A stretch of DNA of 14,771 nucleotides from Synura sp. LO234KE (taxonomy: Eukaryota > Sar > Synurophyceae > Synurales > Mallomonadaceae), in the NCBI GenBank assembly GCA_015143735.1, contig VKHC01000244.1, positions 1 to 14,771 on the forward strand, given 5' to 3'. This document shows, piece after piece, positions 1 to 10,672 of this stretch (position 1 is its first letter; each line of letters opens with the position of its first letter). The notes under the pieces were generated by a model. The model was not told where the DNA came from and did no database searches. It worked only from the letters and a program-made list of their open reading frames with translations. The position numbers and the translations under genes are program-made.

Positions 1-226
1 TGCTGGCACTGTGGTCTCTTGTCAGTCATTTCGTAGAGATATTTCGAAGCAGGTTCGGTTGTCGGTGGACTCTCTGGTGGGAGGACACGACGTTGCTGCT
101 TTTCCTAATCCACTCTCAGGCGAGCCATCGATTACGGCGCCTTCGCGTATGAGTAGAGTAATATTAACTGCGCTTTGTGACCATAGTTGCACCCTAGACT
201 GTTGCACATTGAGGATGGGTGTGTGA
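1..226 (+). CDS. Open frame entering from left edge, unknown (doubtful)
   Basis: Frame 2 is open from the window edge to a TGA at 224-226, giving about 75 residues. It could be the 3' end of a gene lying mostly outside the window. The readable part includes SLVGGHDVAAFPNPLSGEP and ends CTLRMGV. I recognise no domain, membrane segment or motif. The opposite strand is also open over 22-267, so openness alone is weak evidence. An ATG at 11 exists, but if the frame is real the protein probably starts upstream of the window. This may well be chance. Confidence 0.15.
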   Translation, partial: AGTVVSCQSFRRDISKQVRLSVDSLVGGHDVAAFPNPLSGEPSITAPSRMSRVILTALCDHSCTLDCCTLRMGV

Positions 227-370
227 ATAAGCAGAGATGATGGGCGGAGGTAAATGGGTTTTTTCAATATGTGGAAGGAGCGTGGTTGCGCATAATATTA
301 GAGGAATACAAATAAGTTATTTCCAAAGAGGAACTTACATTGTGATACGACTGTGACTAGTCTCGCCATT

Positions 371-695
371 GCTTGCACTAACGCTCCCGCTTCTTCTACT
401 CCTCGGGCAGCCGCTGTAACTCCGCCCTCTGTTCACCTCCTGTATACAACTGTACTGATTGCATCGGATCAAAATGCCTCGTCCTTCGCTTTACATGCAT
501 TCACCCCCACCCCCGCCCCTTCTACTTTAAGTCAACAATATCCCGCGTGAAAGAAGCAGACGTGCGTATTCGAGGAAGTTAGGAAGTATAGTGGGCGTAT
601 ATAAGACGTGGAAGTGCGGGATTGTATGCAGGAGGAGGAACGCATGGAAGAGGTAAAGCGTTCAGGTGGAAGAAGCGGGAGTGTTTGTAGGATGG
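371..695. repeat. Diverged purine-rich minisatellite in both orientations
   Basis: A motif close to GTGGAAGAAGCGGGAGTGTT recurs here. Plus-strand versions start near 547, 608 and 666, spaced about 60 bp. Minus-strand versions lie near 371-404 (very close to the 666 copy) and more weakly near 498-525. The minus copy near 371-404 and the plus copy at 666-695 share the stretch GAAGAAGCGGGAG. The minus sequence around 437-450 also matches the plus sequence around 620-635 (TTGTAT.CAGGAGG), so part of the region is an imperfect inverted repeat. No coding function is evident. Confidence 0.45.
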
Positions 696-748
696 AGGGG
701 ACGGGCACCCGAATATTTTGTTTTTTGGCTTTGTTCGTAACCGAATAT

Positions 749-812
749 ATAGTGTTTCAATATGAACTTAGCAAGGATAGATAGTGATTCAATATGAACC
801 AAGTAAGGCGAG
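749..812. repeat. 32-bp tandem duplication, two diverged units
   Basis: Unit 1 (749-780) and unit 2 (781-812) both read ATAGTG.TTCAATATGAAC followed by a diverged tail ending AG. About 26 of 32 positions agree, so the duplication is not recent. No gene or known element is associated with it. Confidence 0.7.
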
Positions 813-905
813 GTTCCATCCTTTTCATTTATAAAAACGACTGTGCCCATACTGCCGCAGGTAGGCTGAAGAGACGATCAACAGAGGACCTATCTTCCTT
901 GTTGA

Positions 906-917
906 CCCCCCCCCCCC
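906..917. repeat. Homopolymer run of 12 C
   Basis: Twelve consecutive C residues lie between GTTGA and GTAGAG. This is a mononucleotide tract, likely variable in length and prone to sequencing error. No further role is visible. Confidence 0.9.
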
Positions 918-2155
918 GTAGAGCACCGTCACTTACCGCGTCTGCGCTTGCCATGATGATATCTCAAGGTTCAAGCACGCAAGCATTTAATAATATCAGA
1001 GGGAACCAAAGCACGGTAGACCTCCTAGAATAACAAACAGTGTAAAACAAACAGGTAATAAAACTCCCCTTCACAAGTTCCCTGCCACCTCTCCACCGGC
1101 GCTCCTGGTGGCAACGTGCACACACAACTTAGTGCACTAGTTAGCAGATATTGCTTCCCGCCAAGAATAACACTAATACGAGAACAAGCAGTAACATTCA
1201 GATAGTAAGCCAATAAGAGCGATGGATAAAACGATCTAACTATGGCATAGTGATGAGACCTCCACGATCTGTTCTTCACATCAAGTCATACTATACGAAC
1301 CAAATTAACTGTGAAAGCAATTTAATTTAGTGTGAGTGTGCGCCCTTAATGCTTAATATATCAATACTAATCACGTAAAATAAGCGCAGCGAAGTTACTA
1401 TTTATACTAGGCGTTAAATTCTTTAGATACTATTTTTCGCTCCCACGTTTCTTAAACTACTCTCACCTCTAGATTACATACTCGTTGCACAAAATCCTAA
1501 ACTCGCTTCTCCTTTTACCCTTCAAGAGCATAATAGGAAAAACCCGAACCTTAATATTAGTCAGCGTGATATAAGCAGATCACAGGATATGATGCTGGAT
1601 AACAACTTTTCCTGCTTAACGTCAAAAGTTTATTTGCACTAGTTAGAAATAAGTCAATTACGAAGTCTCTCCTAAGAAAAATTAAGCTAGCACTTACACG
1701 CGAATTAGGTACACGCCGCGACAAATCGGGAGATATTCAAACTTACCCATTACTCCAAACGCTTTTCCATGCATGTCAGTTCCCTCGAGTCTGAATCCCC
1801 ATCGGTTCTCGCCATCGCAATGCCCTTCCCTATCGACCTTCGACTGCCCTTACATGATGTCACAAAAAGCAGTACCCAAAGAGTATACGCCCGAACCGTC
1901 GTCAACAGCAGTGAAGGAAAGGAACACGATCTGGTCATAACTGAGACCAACTGGGCGTTGGTGTTCTAATTCTAATAAAATGATATGTAATAATTGAATA
2001 AGAGATCGAAGATATTCCCGGAAGTTACCATTCCGTATTCGAATGCTAGAGATCAATCAACGTCAATCATCTCATCAGTACCCTGACTCATCTCATTGTT
2101 CGGGTACCCTCCATGGGTAGATAGATGCATAAATATGCGAATCATGCTGGTCAAA

Positions 2156-2191
2156 AATAACATCAGAGTCAATAATAACATCGGAGTTTCG
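2156..2191. repeat. 18-bp imperfect tandem duplication
   Basis: The 14-base start AATAACATC(A/G)GAGT occurs at 2156 and again at 2174, with one mismatch; the last four bases of each unit differ. It is a short local duplication in noncoding DNA. Confidence 0.5.
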
Positions 2192-2932
2192 TTCGCTTTG
2201 CTGAGGACCACAAGAACGCGCAGGTAGCCTGTTGTGTATTTCAATCGATATTGAAGAAGTGGAGGGGTTTAAATCCTTTCTTCTTTCGTCGTGAACGATC
2301 TGCGCGCTATTGAACTTCGTTCATTTAAGCTTTTAGCGTCGAGGTCGATTGCCGATTGGCTTTGCGTTTGCGTGGGAAAGTGTATGTGTGTACTGTCGTC
2401 CTCTCATACTTCGGCTGAAATGTAGACTATAATTCCATCCTCCAGGCTGATTCTATTCATAGTTACGCTTAACATTTAGAAGGGCTACACTTCATTGCTA
2501 GAAAGGCTAGGAAGGCTCAATATTCCTGCTTTCCGAGATTTGTTCGCCTCTCACAAAGCTCGTTGTAATCACTGTTATCAGTTGTCGCGGGAAGGGTTCT
2601 CTGTGAGGTTGTCCGTGAAACATTTCCCCTGAAATTGATCTCCATTAAAATTTCCTACAGCCATCAATTGATCCAAGACTTACAGAAGTACCCATCACTT
2701 GCACTTCTTTCGAAGCTCAGTCACCTTCATAAATCCATGTTTAGAGTGTTCAAGAACACAACGACTTGCGAGCCGGTGAATCGAGGAAATAATTTCATGT
2801 CAGGAATACACTTCACTTCAATACTATCACTGTTGCCTAATGCTTACCTTTACACGTACGTCATCCGCCAACTTAACCTGTAGTCTTAAAAGACCACTTT
2901 ACTACGAAATGTCAGTCGAACACCACGCATAA

Positions 2933-2949
2933 ATATATATATATATATA
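2933..2949. repeat. (AT)n microsatellite
   Basis: An uninterrupted AT dinucleotide tract of 17 bases, preceded by AA and ended by C. It is typical noncoding simple sequence. Confidence 0.9.
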
Positions 2950-3339
2950 CTACAACAGCAATAAGATAGAGCCTTTTGATGGACAGTTAATAAAAAGAGT
3001 ACAATGAATGCAACTCACATACCGTGACACAGACACCAGCCATCGTGCTACAAGACAAGGACTCTCACCAAGAAGTAGGGTTTTCGAATGTGATATATAT
3101 AGAATACTTCCCTAGTGCATCCTCCTCAAGCACTGTATGTAACATCTAATAACCATCCATTAGTGATTGGGCGACAGCCTCTATATACCCTGAACCTTCT
3201 AGTGACATACAACACAAACATAATGTGCGCAAATTTCGGTTAAAAAGCTCCGAAAGTGGTTCGCGATCTCAAGGAGTTATTTACACAAATATATCCCGAC
3301 TGAGTTCAAATTCACGACCGAAGCTGAGCATAGGTGTCC

Positions 3340-4124
3340 AATACGAACGTGAAGAAGGTGAAATGGTTGGTAGGAGGAAATAGGATAAAACTTCAAAGAA
3401 AATGAACCAAATCAAAGCCATCACCACAAGAAAGAAATATCTGTCGTGCTTCAGGTTTACCGAACATTGGAAATGCAACACACGTATAACACCTTACCAG
3501 TACTGTTACTCCACCTCTCTCCTCCCTCTTGGCGTGGTGAAGCACTAGTGTGCCTCCATCGTATTGAAGGACAAAGTGTGGTAATGCAAGGGCGCAGTAC
3601 CAACGATTTTAACCATGGAGATCGAATTCAGCACACTGAAAGGCTGAGAATCTACAGGAAAGTAATAAAATAAATAAAGGAGAAATCCGACAGAAGGAGG
3701 GAACTGCAGGCGATCAGGCCTGAGCACTTGCCCATACTCCGCGACATGAACAAGAATAACAATTCCTCAACATAACTCAACAATATTACCCACTACTCGA
3801 ACTGTATGAACCTAAAGTATACAGATGCGCTTATTCCTAGCAGACTATATATGAACTAAATGAACAAAGCATCCCATGAGAGCGGTCACCGCATCGGAAA
3901 ATGTACGTCTCACATGCGCAGTAATATTCAACTCTGTCTGTGCGTATGACATCGTAATAAGCACAGACAGAGTTGAAGCGTACTACGCCTCAATTTATCA
4001 AGTCATCGAAAAGAGAGGTTTAGAGAACATCAGCATATTATTAATCTATATACAAGCCCACTTGTAGTCTTGTGTTTGGTTGGTCTAATATGCCAATGAG
4101 GTGTACTATCGTGCCGCCTCTCAT
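3340..4124. repeat. Repeat unit, copy 1 (most diverged)
   Basis: This copy is about 785 bp, roughly 20 bp shorter than copy 2. Most of the difference lies at about 3620-3655, where the other copies carry AACAATAAAGATCAAATGC and this one reads differently (GAATTCAGCACACTG). Its first 30 bases match the other copies poorly, so the left boundary is uncertain by a few tens of bases. The right half, from about 3665, aligns closely with the others. A 63-codon frame (3876-4067) spans the hairpin. Confidence 0.9.
3927..3977. repeat. Perfect 17-bp inverted repeat, hairpin in copy 1
   Basis: TTCAACTCTGTCTGTGC (3927-3943) is the exact reverse complement of GCACAGACAGAGTTGAA (3961-3977), separated by the 17-nt spacer GTATGACATCGTAATAA. 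Pairing can continue imperfectly outward after a 3-nt internal loop to about 3913 and 3991. Beside the right arm is a small near-palindrome, GCGTACTACGC (3978-3988). In RNA this would be a stable stem-loop. Transcription is not shown. Confidence 0.9.
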
Positions 4125-4929
4125 CATACGAAAGTAAAGAGGGTGAAATGGACCGTAGGGGAAAAAAGGATAAAACTCCAAATAAAATGAACCAACTCAT
4201 ATTCATCACCACAAGAAAGAAATATCTGTCGTGCTCCAGGTTTACCGAACATTGGAAAAAGCAACACACGTATAACACCTTACCAGTACTGTTACTCCAC
4301 CTCTCTCCTCCCTCTTGGCGTGGTGAAGCACTAGTGTGCCTCCATCGTATTGAAGGCCAAAGTATAGTAATGCAAGGGCGCAGTACCAACGATTTCGACC
4401 GTAGAGATCGACGATAACAATAAAGATCAAATGCGGCACATTCCAAGATTTAGAATACACAGGAAAGTAATAAAATAAATAAAGGAGAAATCCGACAGAA
4501 GAAGGGAAATGTAGGCGATCAGGCCTGAGCACTTGCCCATACTCCGCGACATGAACAAGAATAACACTTCCTCAACATAACTCAACAATATTACCCACTA
4601 CTCGAACTGTATGAACCTAAATTATACAGATGCGCTTATTCCTTGCAGACAATATATGAACTAATCTCACAAGTCATCACATGAGAGCGATCACCGCATT
4701 GGAAAATGTACGTCTCACACGCGCTGTAATATTCAACTCTGTCTGTGCGTATGACATCGTAATAAGCACAGACAGAGTTGAAGCGTACTACGCCTCAATT
4801 TATCAAGTCATCGAAAAGAGAGGTTTAGTGAACACCGGCATATTATTAATCTTTATACAAGCCCACTTGTAGTCTTGTGTTTGGTTGGTCTAATATACCA
4901 ATGAGGTGTACTATCGTGCCGCGTCTCAT
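4125..4929. repeat. Repeat unit, copy 2
   Basis: This is the full 805-bp unit. It contains an 89-codon plus frame (4148-4417) that is almost identical in copy 3, and a 63-codon plus frame (4681-4872) that matches the one in copy 1. On the minus strand a 138-codon frame (4030-4446) crosses the boundary from copy 1 into copy 2. None of these proteins resembles anything I know, and similarity between copies follows from recent duplication, so I do not call them genes. Confidence 0.92.
4732..4782. repeat. Perfect 17-bp inverted repeat, hairpin in copy 2
   Basis: Arms 4732-4748 and 4766-4782 are identical to those of copy 1 and flank the same 17-nt spacer (4749-4765). Both arms and loop are unchanged, while bases just upstream of the left arm differ from copy 1. 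Confidence 0.9.
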
Positions 4930-5255
4930 CATACGAAAGTAAAGAGGGTGAAATGGACCGTAGGGGAAAAAAGGATAAAACTCCAAATAAAATGAACCTA
5001 GTCATAGTCATCACCACAAGAAAGATCTATCTACCGTGCTTCAAGTTTACCGAACATTGGAAAAAGCAACACACGTATAACACCTTACCAGTACTGTTAC
5101 TCCATCTATCTCCTCCCTCTTGGCGTGGTGAAGCACTAGTGTGCCTCCATCGTATTGAAGGCCAAAGTATAGTAATGCAAGGGCGCAGTACCAACGATTT
5201 CGACCGTAGAGATCGACGATAACAATAAAGATCAAATGCGGCACATTCCAAGATT

Positions 5256-5273
5256 TAGATTTAGATTTAGAAT
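5256..5273. repeat. GATTTA hexanucleotide, three copies
   Basis: At the site where copy 2 reads CAAGATTTAGAAT, copy 3 carries GATTTA three times in tandem before GAATTC. This is a replication-slippage expansion specific to the third repeat unit, and it helps order the copies. Confidence 0.85.
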
Positions 5274-5550
5274 TCACAGGAAAGTAATAAAATAAAATAA
5301 AGGAGAAATCCGACAGAAGAAGGGAACTGTAGGCGATCAGGCCAGAGCACTTGCCCATACTCCGCGACATGAACAAGAATAAAAATTCCTCAACATAACT
5401 CAACAATATTACCCACTACTCGAACTGTATGAACCTAAAGTATACAGATGCGCTTATTCCTTGAAGACTATATATGAACTAAATGAACAAAGCATTACAT
5501 GAGAGCGGTCCACCGCATTGGAAAATGTACGTCTCACATGCGCTGTAATA

Positions 5551-5601
5551 TTCAACTCTGTCTGTGCGTATGACATCGTAATAAGCACAGACAGAGTTGA
5601 A
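5551..5601. repeat. Perfect 17-bp inverted repeat, hairpin in copy 3
   Basis: Arms 5551-5567 and 5585-5601, with the spacer at 5568-5584, are identical in sequence to copies 1 and 2. The 51-bp block is fully conserved in all three units. Confidence 0.9.
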
Positions 5602-5721
5602 GCGTACTACGCCTCAATTTATCAAGTCATCGAAAAGAGAGGTGTAGAGGGATATTATTAATCTTTATACAAGCCCACTTGTAGTCTAGCGTTTGGTTGG
5701 TCTAATATACCGATGAGGTGC

Positions 5722-8700
5722 TGCTCGCTCGTAACATGCAGCTGACATACATTATAACCTCAACCTCAATCTCAACACTTAGAGTCAAAATAGGTAGATA
5801 TTCGAACGGGATATATTACAAGTTTCCAATCACTCTAAAAGCTTTCCCACCGAGTCAACCATAACTATGTTATTGTGTCTGTTGACTCGAATATGGAACA
5901 TATAGACTTTCACTACCACAATAATCCCCCCAAGAGACTTCCCAACTACCCTTACGCATTATCACCGCAAGCAATCAATCGGTTATTCCGCCCGAACCGA
6001 ACCGTCCATTACGAATGCGGTACTTCGTAAGTGAAGTATACTGAAGGGATGTTAGCGCTGAGGACGTACCTGAGAGAAACTGAGAAGATTTATGGCTAGG
6101 TCTGATCAATAGAGTTGATGGGGAGGAGTTTTAAGTAAAATTTCGTTTGAGAATTCAAAATACAGAATAAAACTGTACTGATGGTAACTCCCAGAATAAC
6201 TAATGAGCCTAAACAACATAACTAACATTTGTATAATCGAATCACTCAAATTCATGATATTAAACCACCAGCCGTTTCTTCTTCAGCAACTATCGAGTAA
6301 GTATGAACAAACTTTCCGGTCCTTTAGAACATTTATTTGTTTCTTTAAAGATAAGCTTAGCTTAGTAAAAATGTTCAAGCATATCAGTCACTGAGAACCC
6401 TTACGAAAAAAGGTTGGTTAATTCCACTAGGAGAAGTGCAAGCGTTACTACAAACGTATCTGTATCAGCTACACACTCAAAATTATTTGTGCATTATTAA
6501 CAATTAATTACTGAGAAAATCGCGTTCTAGCTTGCACCATAAGCGGGAAAATGTTGATGCAAAAGAATAAAGAACACTTTCCAATCATTCATACCAAGAG
6601 GGAGATGGTAACGTCCATTTCTTCTTTCGATGTTCACACAATTTCTCATTACGTTTCAACCACAATTAATTACATACGTCAGTCAGTCACCAACAAGAAA
6701 AATATAGCTATTATATATCTCGTCGATTATATTCTTTTCTTTTATTTCTTTCCTGTTTTACGAAAATATGCCTTATTTTTTTCATACTAGCTGGTCCTCG
6801 TCCTTTGAAGAAGAGTTAAAAATTCTTCATTTGCATTTCCGGATATGGGCAACACATAAATGGCCTCCTACAATTTATGTCCTCGGTCCGACCCTCCATC
6901 TACTCACACCTAACATTTCTTTATGACTGTGAAATTCAGTCAGCATTTCATAAAATATACGGTTACAACAAACCTATGAGGTAAGAGGTGAGTGAATTTG
7001 TAACAAAATTCATACAATTTTTTCATCTCATATCTAAACTCGATATCATTCTCTAAGGTGATATATTTACTGCTCCGTGAAACAAAAAAGGATTCATGCT
7101 TTGTATTTTCATGGCAAACAATATGAATACAGCTATGAGAGTAAAATGTAATATATGCAGTACATTTCCCTGTCTTCTAGGTAATCCATTTCACGAGGCA
7201 ACGTGCTTAATGCTTCAACTAATTAGATGTGGAATGAAATTTGGACTTGGGTCGAAGTTTTGTGCACTATTGTGCACTTCGATACTTCGATAGGACGCCA
7301 TTAGTAGGTCAACCATCCGAAAAGCAGTAAGAACACTTCTTCTAGCACATCGTGCTCATTAAAATACGACTTATGATTTAACATATTCTTTAATTGGCCA
7401 TCATAATGCAGGCATATTGCTTTTTCCCCTTGCAATACTTGGAAACCTCAACACCAAAATATGAAGAAATTCAGATTTACCAAACGCAGCCGCTGAAGCT
7501 TCTTGTATTATTCGTGAAGTTCGCATTATTTTAATGGAGGCAGAATCGAGTGGTTCCGATTTGCTTGCGTACTGGGCATGGGCTGTTCTTTTAGAATTCG
7601 TCTCCACTGAAGCGAGGTGATGGTTAGGCTCTTTTTTCTTTTTTCTTTTTCACATAAGCCGGAGAGAATGACTAAGGTTATATATATAGCTGTGTGAAGC
7701 CATCAGTCATGCTAAGCTATGGACTTCAGTCGTTAGAATATCAATGTAAAATCGACTTTGAATCCTGGTTTGCGCTAATTTCAGCAACTCGTAGTGATGA
7801 AATATTTGCCGGAAGTATCAAGAAACTTCCACCTGACAATTCTGGCTTACTTACAAATTTCTCCTCATAATATTAAGCAAGTAAGCTGCTAATGGTCTAG
7901 ATGACAAGGAGCTGTGAGGTAAGTTGTGATCTATGGTTCGACGCAACCCAAGAGAGCTGAGGTTCATTTCGAGTACAAATGATCCATGTGAGAAGTGGTG
8001 TGCATTGGCTGCAAGTACGCTGTGGTATGTTTTGAATATGATTTCATTTCTATCACAATCGAGCTGTGTTTATTGTAGCACAAGTATTAGTGTAAATTTT
8101 ACGAGGCTTTGCTGCTCTCGGGAGCAAGTGAAATGTGGTTAGATTACCGTAGAGCTGCTGGAGTTCTCATATGCCAGAGTGCCTGTTTCGCCATGATCGC
8201 AGTTATCGTCGCTATGAGTTAGTGCAGTGCTGGTTTAAGGTAGCAGTTATTCGTATTAATTGAGAGAAATTCGTCGCCTTAACTTCTGGTGACATTCGAT
8301 GACGACCCGATGGGGCGATGGGAGACACGTGAGCAACACAAGTAAAGTTCAAATTCGTGGATCGTACTAGCAGCAAACGAGCACAGAGATTTACGCAAGA
8401 ACGAGTCTCTCGTCTGCGGTAGAACTGGCGTCCACCACCACTGTGTCTAATCCATGCGCCCTCTCACCATCCAATGTACAGGCTTAATTCCTGAGAATAC
8501 CCGCGCTGTGCTAGAGTGATCTGAGAGTAGTTGAGTACAATCTTCTCGTACTAGTTAGGCAGGCAGAATATTAACAAGAGGGAACATATGTAACTACTTT
8601 TCGTCATGAAACTCACTCGTGCAATAAACTTTTAATTTATTTAAGCATTGGATAAGTTCGGTACTTAAAATGTAAGTCTGTGTTATAATCGAACGATTCC

Positions 8701-10439
8701 GAACCTCAAATTTTATTTTTATAGCAAAAGATATCGTGCGTACTAGTCCTTCTAAAAATGGACCGACCTTCTTAAAGTTTTAAACGCGATACTACTACTA
8801 GTAGTCGTACTGATCATAACCTTGACGGTTAAATGCATAAATAATGGTTGATCACGAATGTTAGTATATCTTCGTGTTGTTAACGATTTCTCTCCATTTC
8901 TCTCCTCACAGCTTTCATTAATTACAGCGATGGTTAATACCCTGTACATCCCCAATCCGTAAATAACCATTCTGGGCGCTGTAAGAAATAATCATTCCAT
9001 AAATAGCACAATGTTACTAATTACTCACCACAATTTTGCAACAAGAACAAGGCTAAATCATACTTAGATAGTAATTAGAGCATTAGTAGGAAACCTTCTC
9101 CCTCCTTCTAGGAGTGCACCAGCAGTACTTCTTAGTTCTTTCAGGTCTTACTCTCCTACTAGTAACAGCACTCCTCGCTATTAAAATTGTTTTCAGCTCT
9201 TCGACCATCCTAGTTGATTTGCTTACTATATTACCTTCGTCTTCTTTTACAATAGTAACAACAAAGCAGTTGGTAGGAGCGAACAAGAACTTCTCTCAAC
9301 AAAGGAAAAAGAACGATGAGAGGACAGAGTGGAGTTATTATAATTACCGTAGCTAATAATGGTGGATGATAGTATATCCATCTGCTATTGAGCAATCTGA
9401 ATGATAGCCTTGGGTGTACAAAGCTTTCTTCGCTGTTTGAGGGGGCGTCTAGCTATTATTGTAGTGCTTGGAGGACTTTGGACACCCGGCGGAGCCCTCC
9501 TCTACTCGGCAACTCCTGCTACTGAATTCATAGAGGGTGCTGGTTATTACTTTCCAACAGTTCGTGCTCCTGGCAATGTTGTCTTTAATATTTACCACTT
9601 CTTAGTATGATACATCTAAACGATTTTGCCTATTTTCGGCACTCTATAAAACGAGTAAATGCTTAAGTACGAATTTTAGTACACAGAAGAAAATGAGTTC
9701 TGAAAGAAACAATATCGTTACGGATAATTAATATTGGTCTGTCTCAAGCCCAAGACCACGACCAAATGCAGTTTGGAACGAGTTCTATAGGCATGGCTGC
9801 AAGGTAAAGGTGATGGCTATGGAGATGGTCATAAGATATGAACTTCTTGGACCCGAGCGTTGTGTGCGGGCGCTGCAGAAGTTAGAATATGGAATACTAC
9901 ACCTTCACCATTATACACGATCGAAATAGGTGATGCCCAAAAGAGGCCCACCATCCTAGATGTGATTCACCAACACAAGGCGACGTAGACTCCAAAGATT
10001 GCCCGATGGATTTACAGAAAGGACGAGGATGACACCAGTAATGATTCTCAACTGTGAGGAGACAAAGAGATGTGCTATAGTAACCGCGCAAGAGTAAATG
10101 TTGCAAAGTAGAGTACCCCAATCAATAGTCTCTTGCGAAATGCACACTTTACATTCTTTGGGAAACATTGGCTGTTATAGATGAGAAAATGCGGGTGCCT
10201 CACCGTAAAGGCGACCGAAACACAGGCATATCTTAACATAAATTGAGGAGGTGGGGTAGGGCGGGAGCGACAAGAGTTGAAAGTTGACACAGGACAAGGG
10301 CCGAGCCTCTGGGAACCAGATCATAGCAGCGCGGAGACGCGAACGTTGAAATCAAGTAACACGAGAAGGTGTGAAGTCGCCCGGACAGCAAGACCGCGCC
10401 ACCGGGCACAGTATGTTTGTTAGCCGCATGACCTCGTCC
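5722..10439. other. No recognisable gene; long A+T-rich stretch
   Basis: Frames on both strands are short (about 80 codons or fewer), without domains I recognise. Two plus frames at 9114-9356 and 9401-9610 contain hydrophobic runs, but they overlap an equally long minus frame or lack any family signature. I find no tRNA, rRNA, retroelement or transposase signal. A perfect 12-bp palindrome ACTACTAGTAGT sits at 8794-8805. The minus strand just below 10440 continues past the KIX remnant without the bromodomain, PHD or acetyltransferase sequence expected further along an intact CBP gene. Confidence 0.55.
5851..5889. repeat. 9-bp perfect inverted repeat
   Basis: CGAGTCAAC (5851-5859) pairs with GTTGACTCG (5881-5889) around a 21-nt spacer. 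It lies about 130 bp beyond the triplication and is not part of the repeated unit. It has no terminator-like T run and no gene beside it. A match of this length can occur by chance in a window this size. Confidence 0.5.
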
Positions 10440-10472
10440 CCACATCTGCAGATTCTCAATAAGCAGCACCAG

Positions 10473-10672
10473 CAGCCTCGCCTTCAGGGTTGCAGACTCA
10501 TTGTACTCTTCTAGGATTTTGCGTTGTTGTACAACGCTTCTTCAAGTCGCTTAGCCATCTGCGGCAGTTTCTGATGCCATTCATCCGGGGCGTTGGGACG
10601 GCGTTGTTGCAGAAGATTCACGATCTTGTTTATCATCAGGTCGCGCTCCGCCGAGTAGCGAAGCCCGTGCCA
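10473..10672 (-). other. KIX domain remnant, frameshifted near its end
   Basis: KIX is a three-helix module that binds activation domains. The minus frame reads KPWHGLRYSAERDLMINKIV, then LLQQRRPNAPDEW and LPQMAKRLEEALYNNAKS, and hits TAG at 10511-10513. Shifting by one base at 10514 gives LEEYNESATLKARL, the natural continuation of the last KIX helix. A single lost C in the TCC.CTA context explains the stop. The preceding linker (about 10680-10960) is rich in Pro, Gln, Gly and Asn, as is usual between TAZ1 and KIX. Confidence 0.72.

Larger units (their letters stand above)
1000..3339. other. No recognisable gene; A+T-rich noncoding stretch
   Basis: All six frames are broken into short stretches of about 85 codons or fewer, and none shows a domain or motif I recognise. 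I saw no tRNA or rRNA signature, reverse transcriptase or transposase motif, or long terminal repeat. Visible structure is limited to an 18-bp imperfect duplication at 2156-2191 and an AT dinucleotide tract at 2933-2949. Unrecognised RNA genes or untranslated regions cannot be excluded. Confidence 0.6.
3340..5721. repeat. Head-to-tail triplication of a unit of about 0.8 kb
   Basis: Three long direct repeats can be anchored at (A/C)ATACGAA at 3340, 4125 and 4930, giving periods of 785 and 805 bp. The third copy ends near GATGAGGTG at about 5721. All copies share, in order: a GGTGAAATGG start, TTTACCGAACATTGGAAA, CACGTATAACACCTTACCAG, a long block around GGCGTGGTGAAGCACTAGTG, GGAGAAATCCGACAGAAG, a hairpin, and GCCCACTTGTAGTCT near the end. 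Copies 2 and 3 are much closer to each other than to copy 1. I recognise no transposon protein, terminal inverted repeat or RNA gene. The function is unknown; it could be a local segmental duplication or a small satellite family. Confidence 0.95.
4930..5721. repeat. Repeat unit, copy 3 (right end incomplete)
   Basis: This copy is very similar to copy 2 but has small indels: three tandem copies of GATTTA at about 5256-5273 where copy 2 has one, one extra A in the AATAAAATAAA tract, one extra C near 5510, and a deletion near 5648. The last two break the 63-codon frame present in copies 1 and 2. Similarity fades just after GATGAGGTG (about 5721), roughly a dozen bases short of the unit end. Confidence 0.92.

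Noticed and set aside
4030-4446. 138-codon minus-strand frame
   Set aside because: It crosses the boundary between repeat copies 1 and 2, resembles no known protein, and at the next boundary (5027-5251) only the first 74 codons remain open.
3340-5721. CRISPR array or tRNA/rRNA cluster as an explanation for the repeats
   Set aside because: The units are about 800 bp with no short repeat-spacer pattern, and no cloverleaf, T-arm or rRNA-like sequence is visible.
9114-9610. Two hydrophobic plus-strand frames that looked like membrane proteins
   Set aside because: They are short, separated by stops, and one overlaps an equally long minus frame. No family motif is present, and the hydrophobicity follows from T-rich codons.
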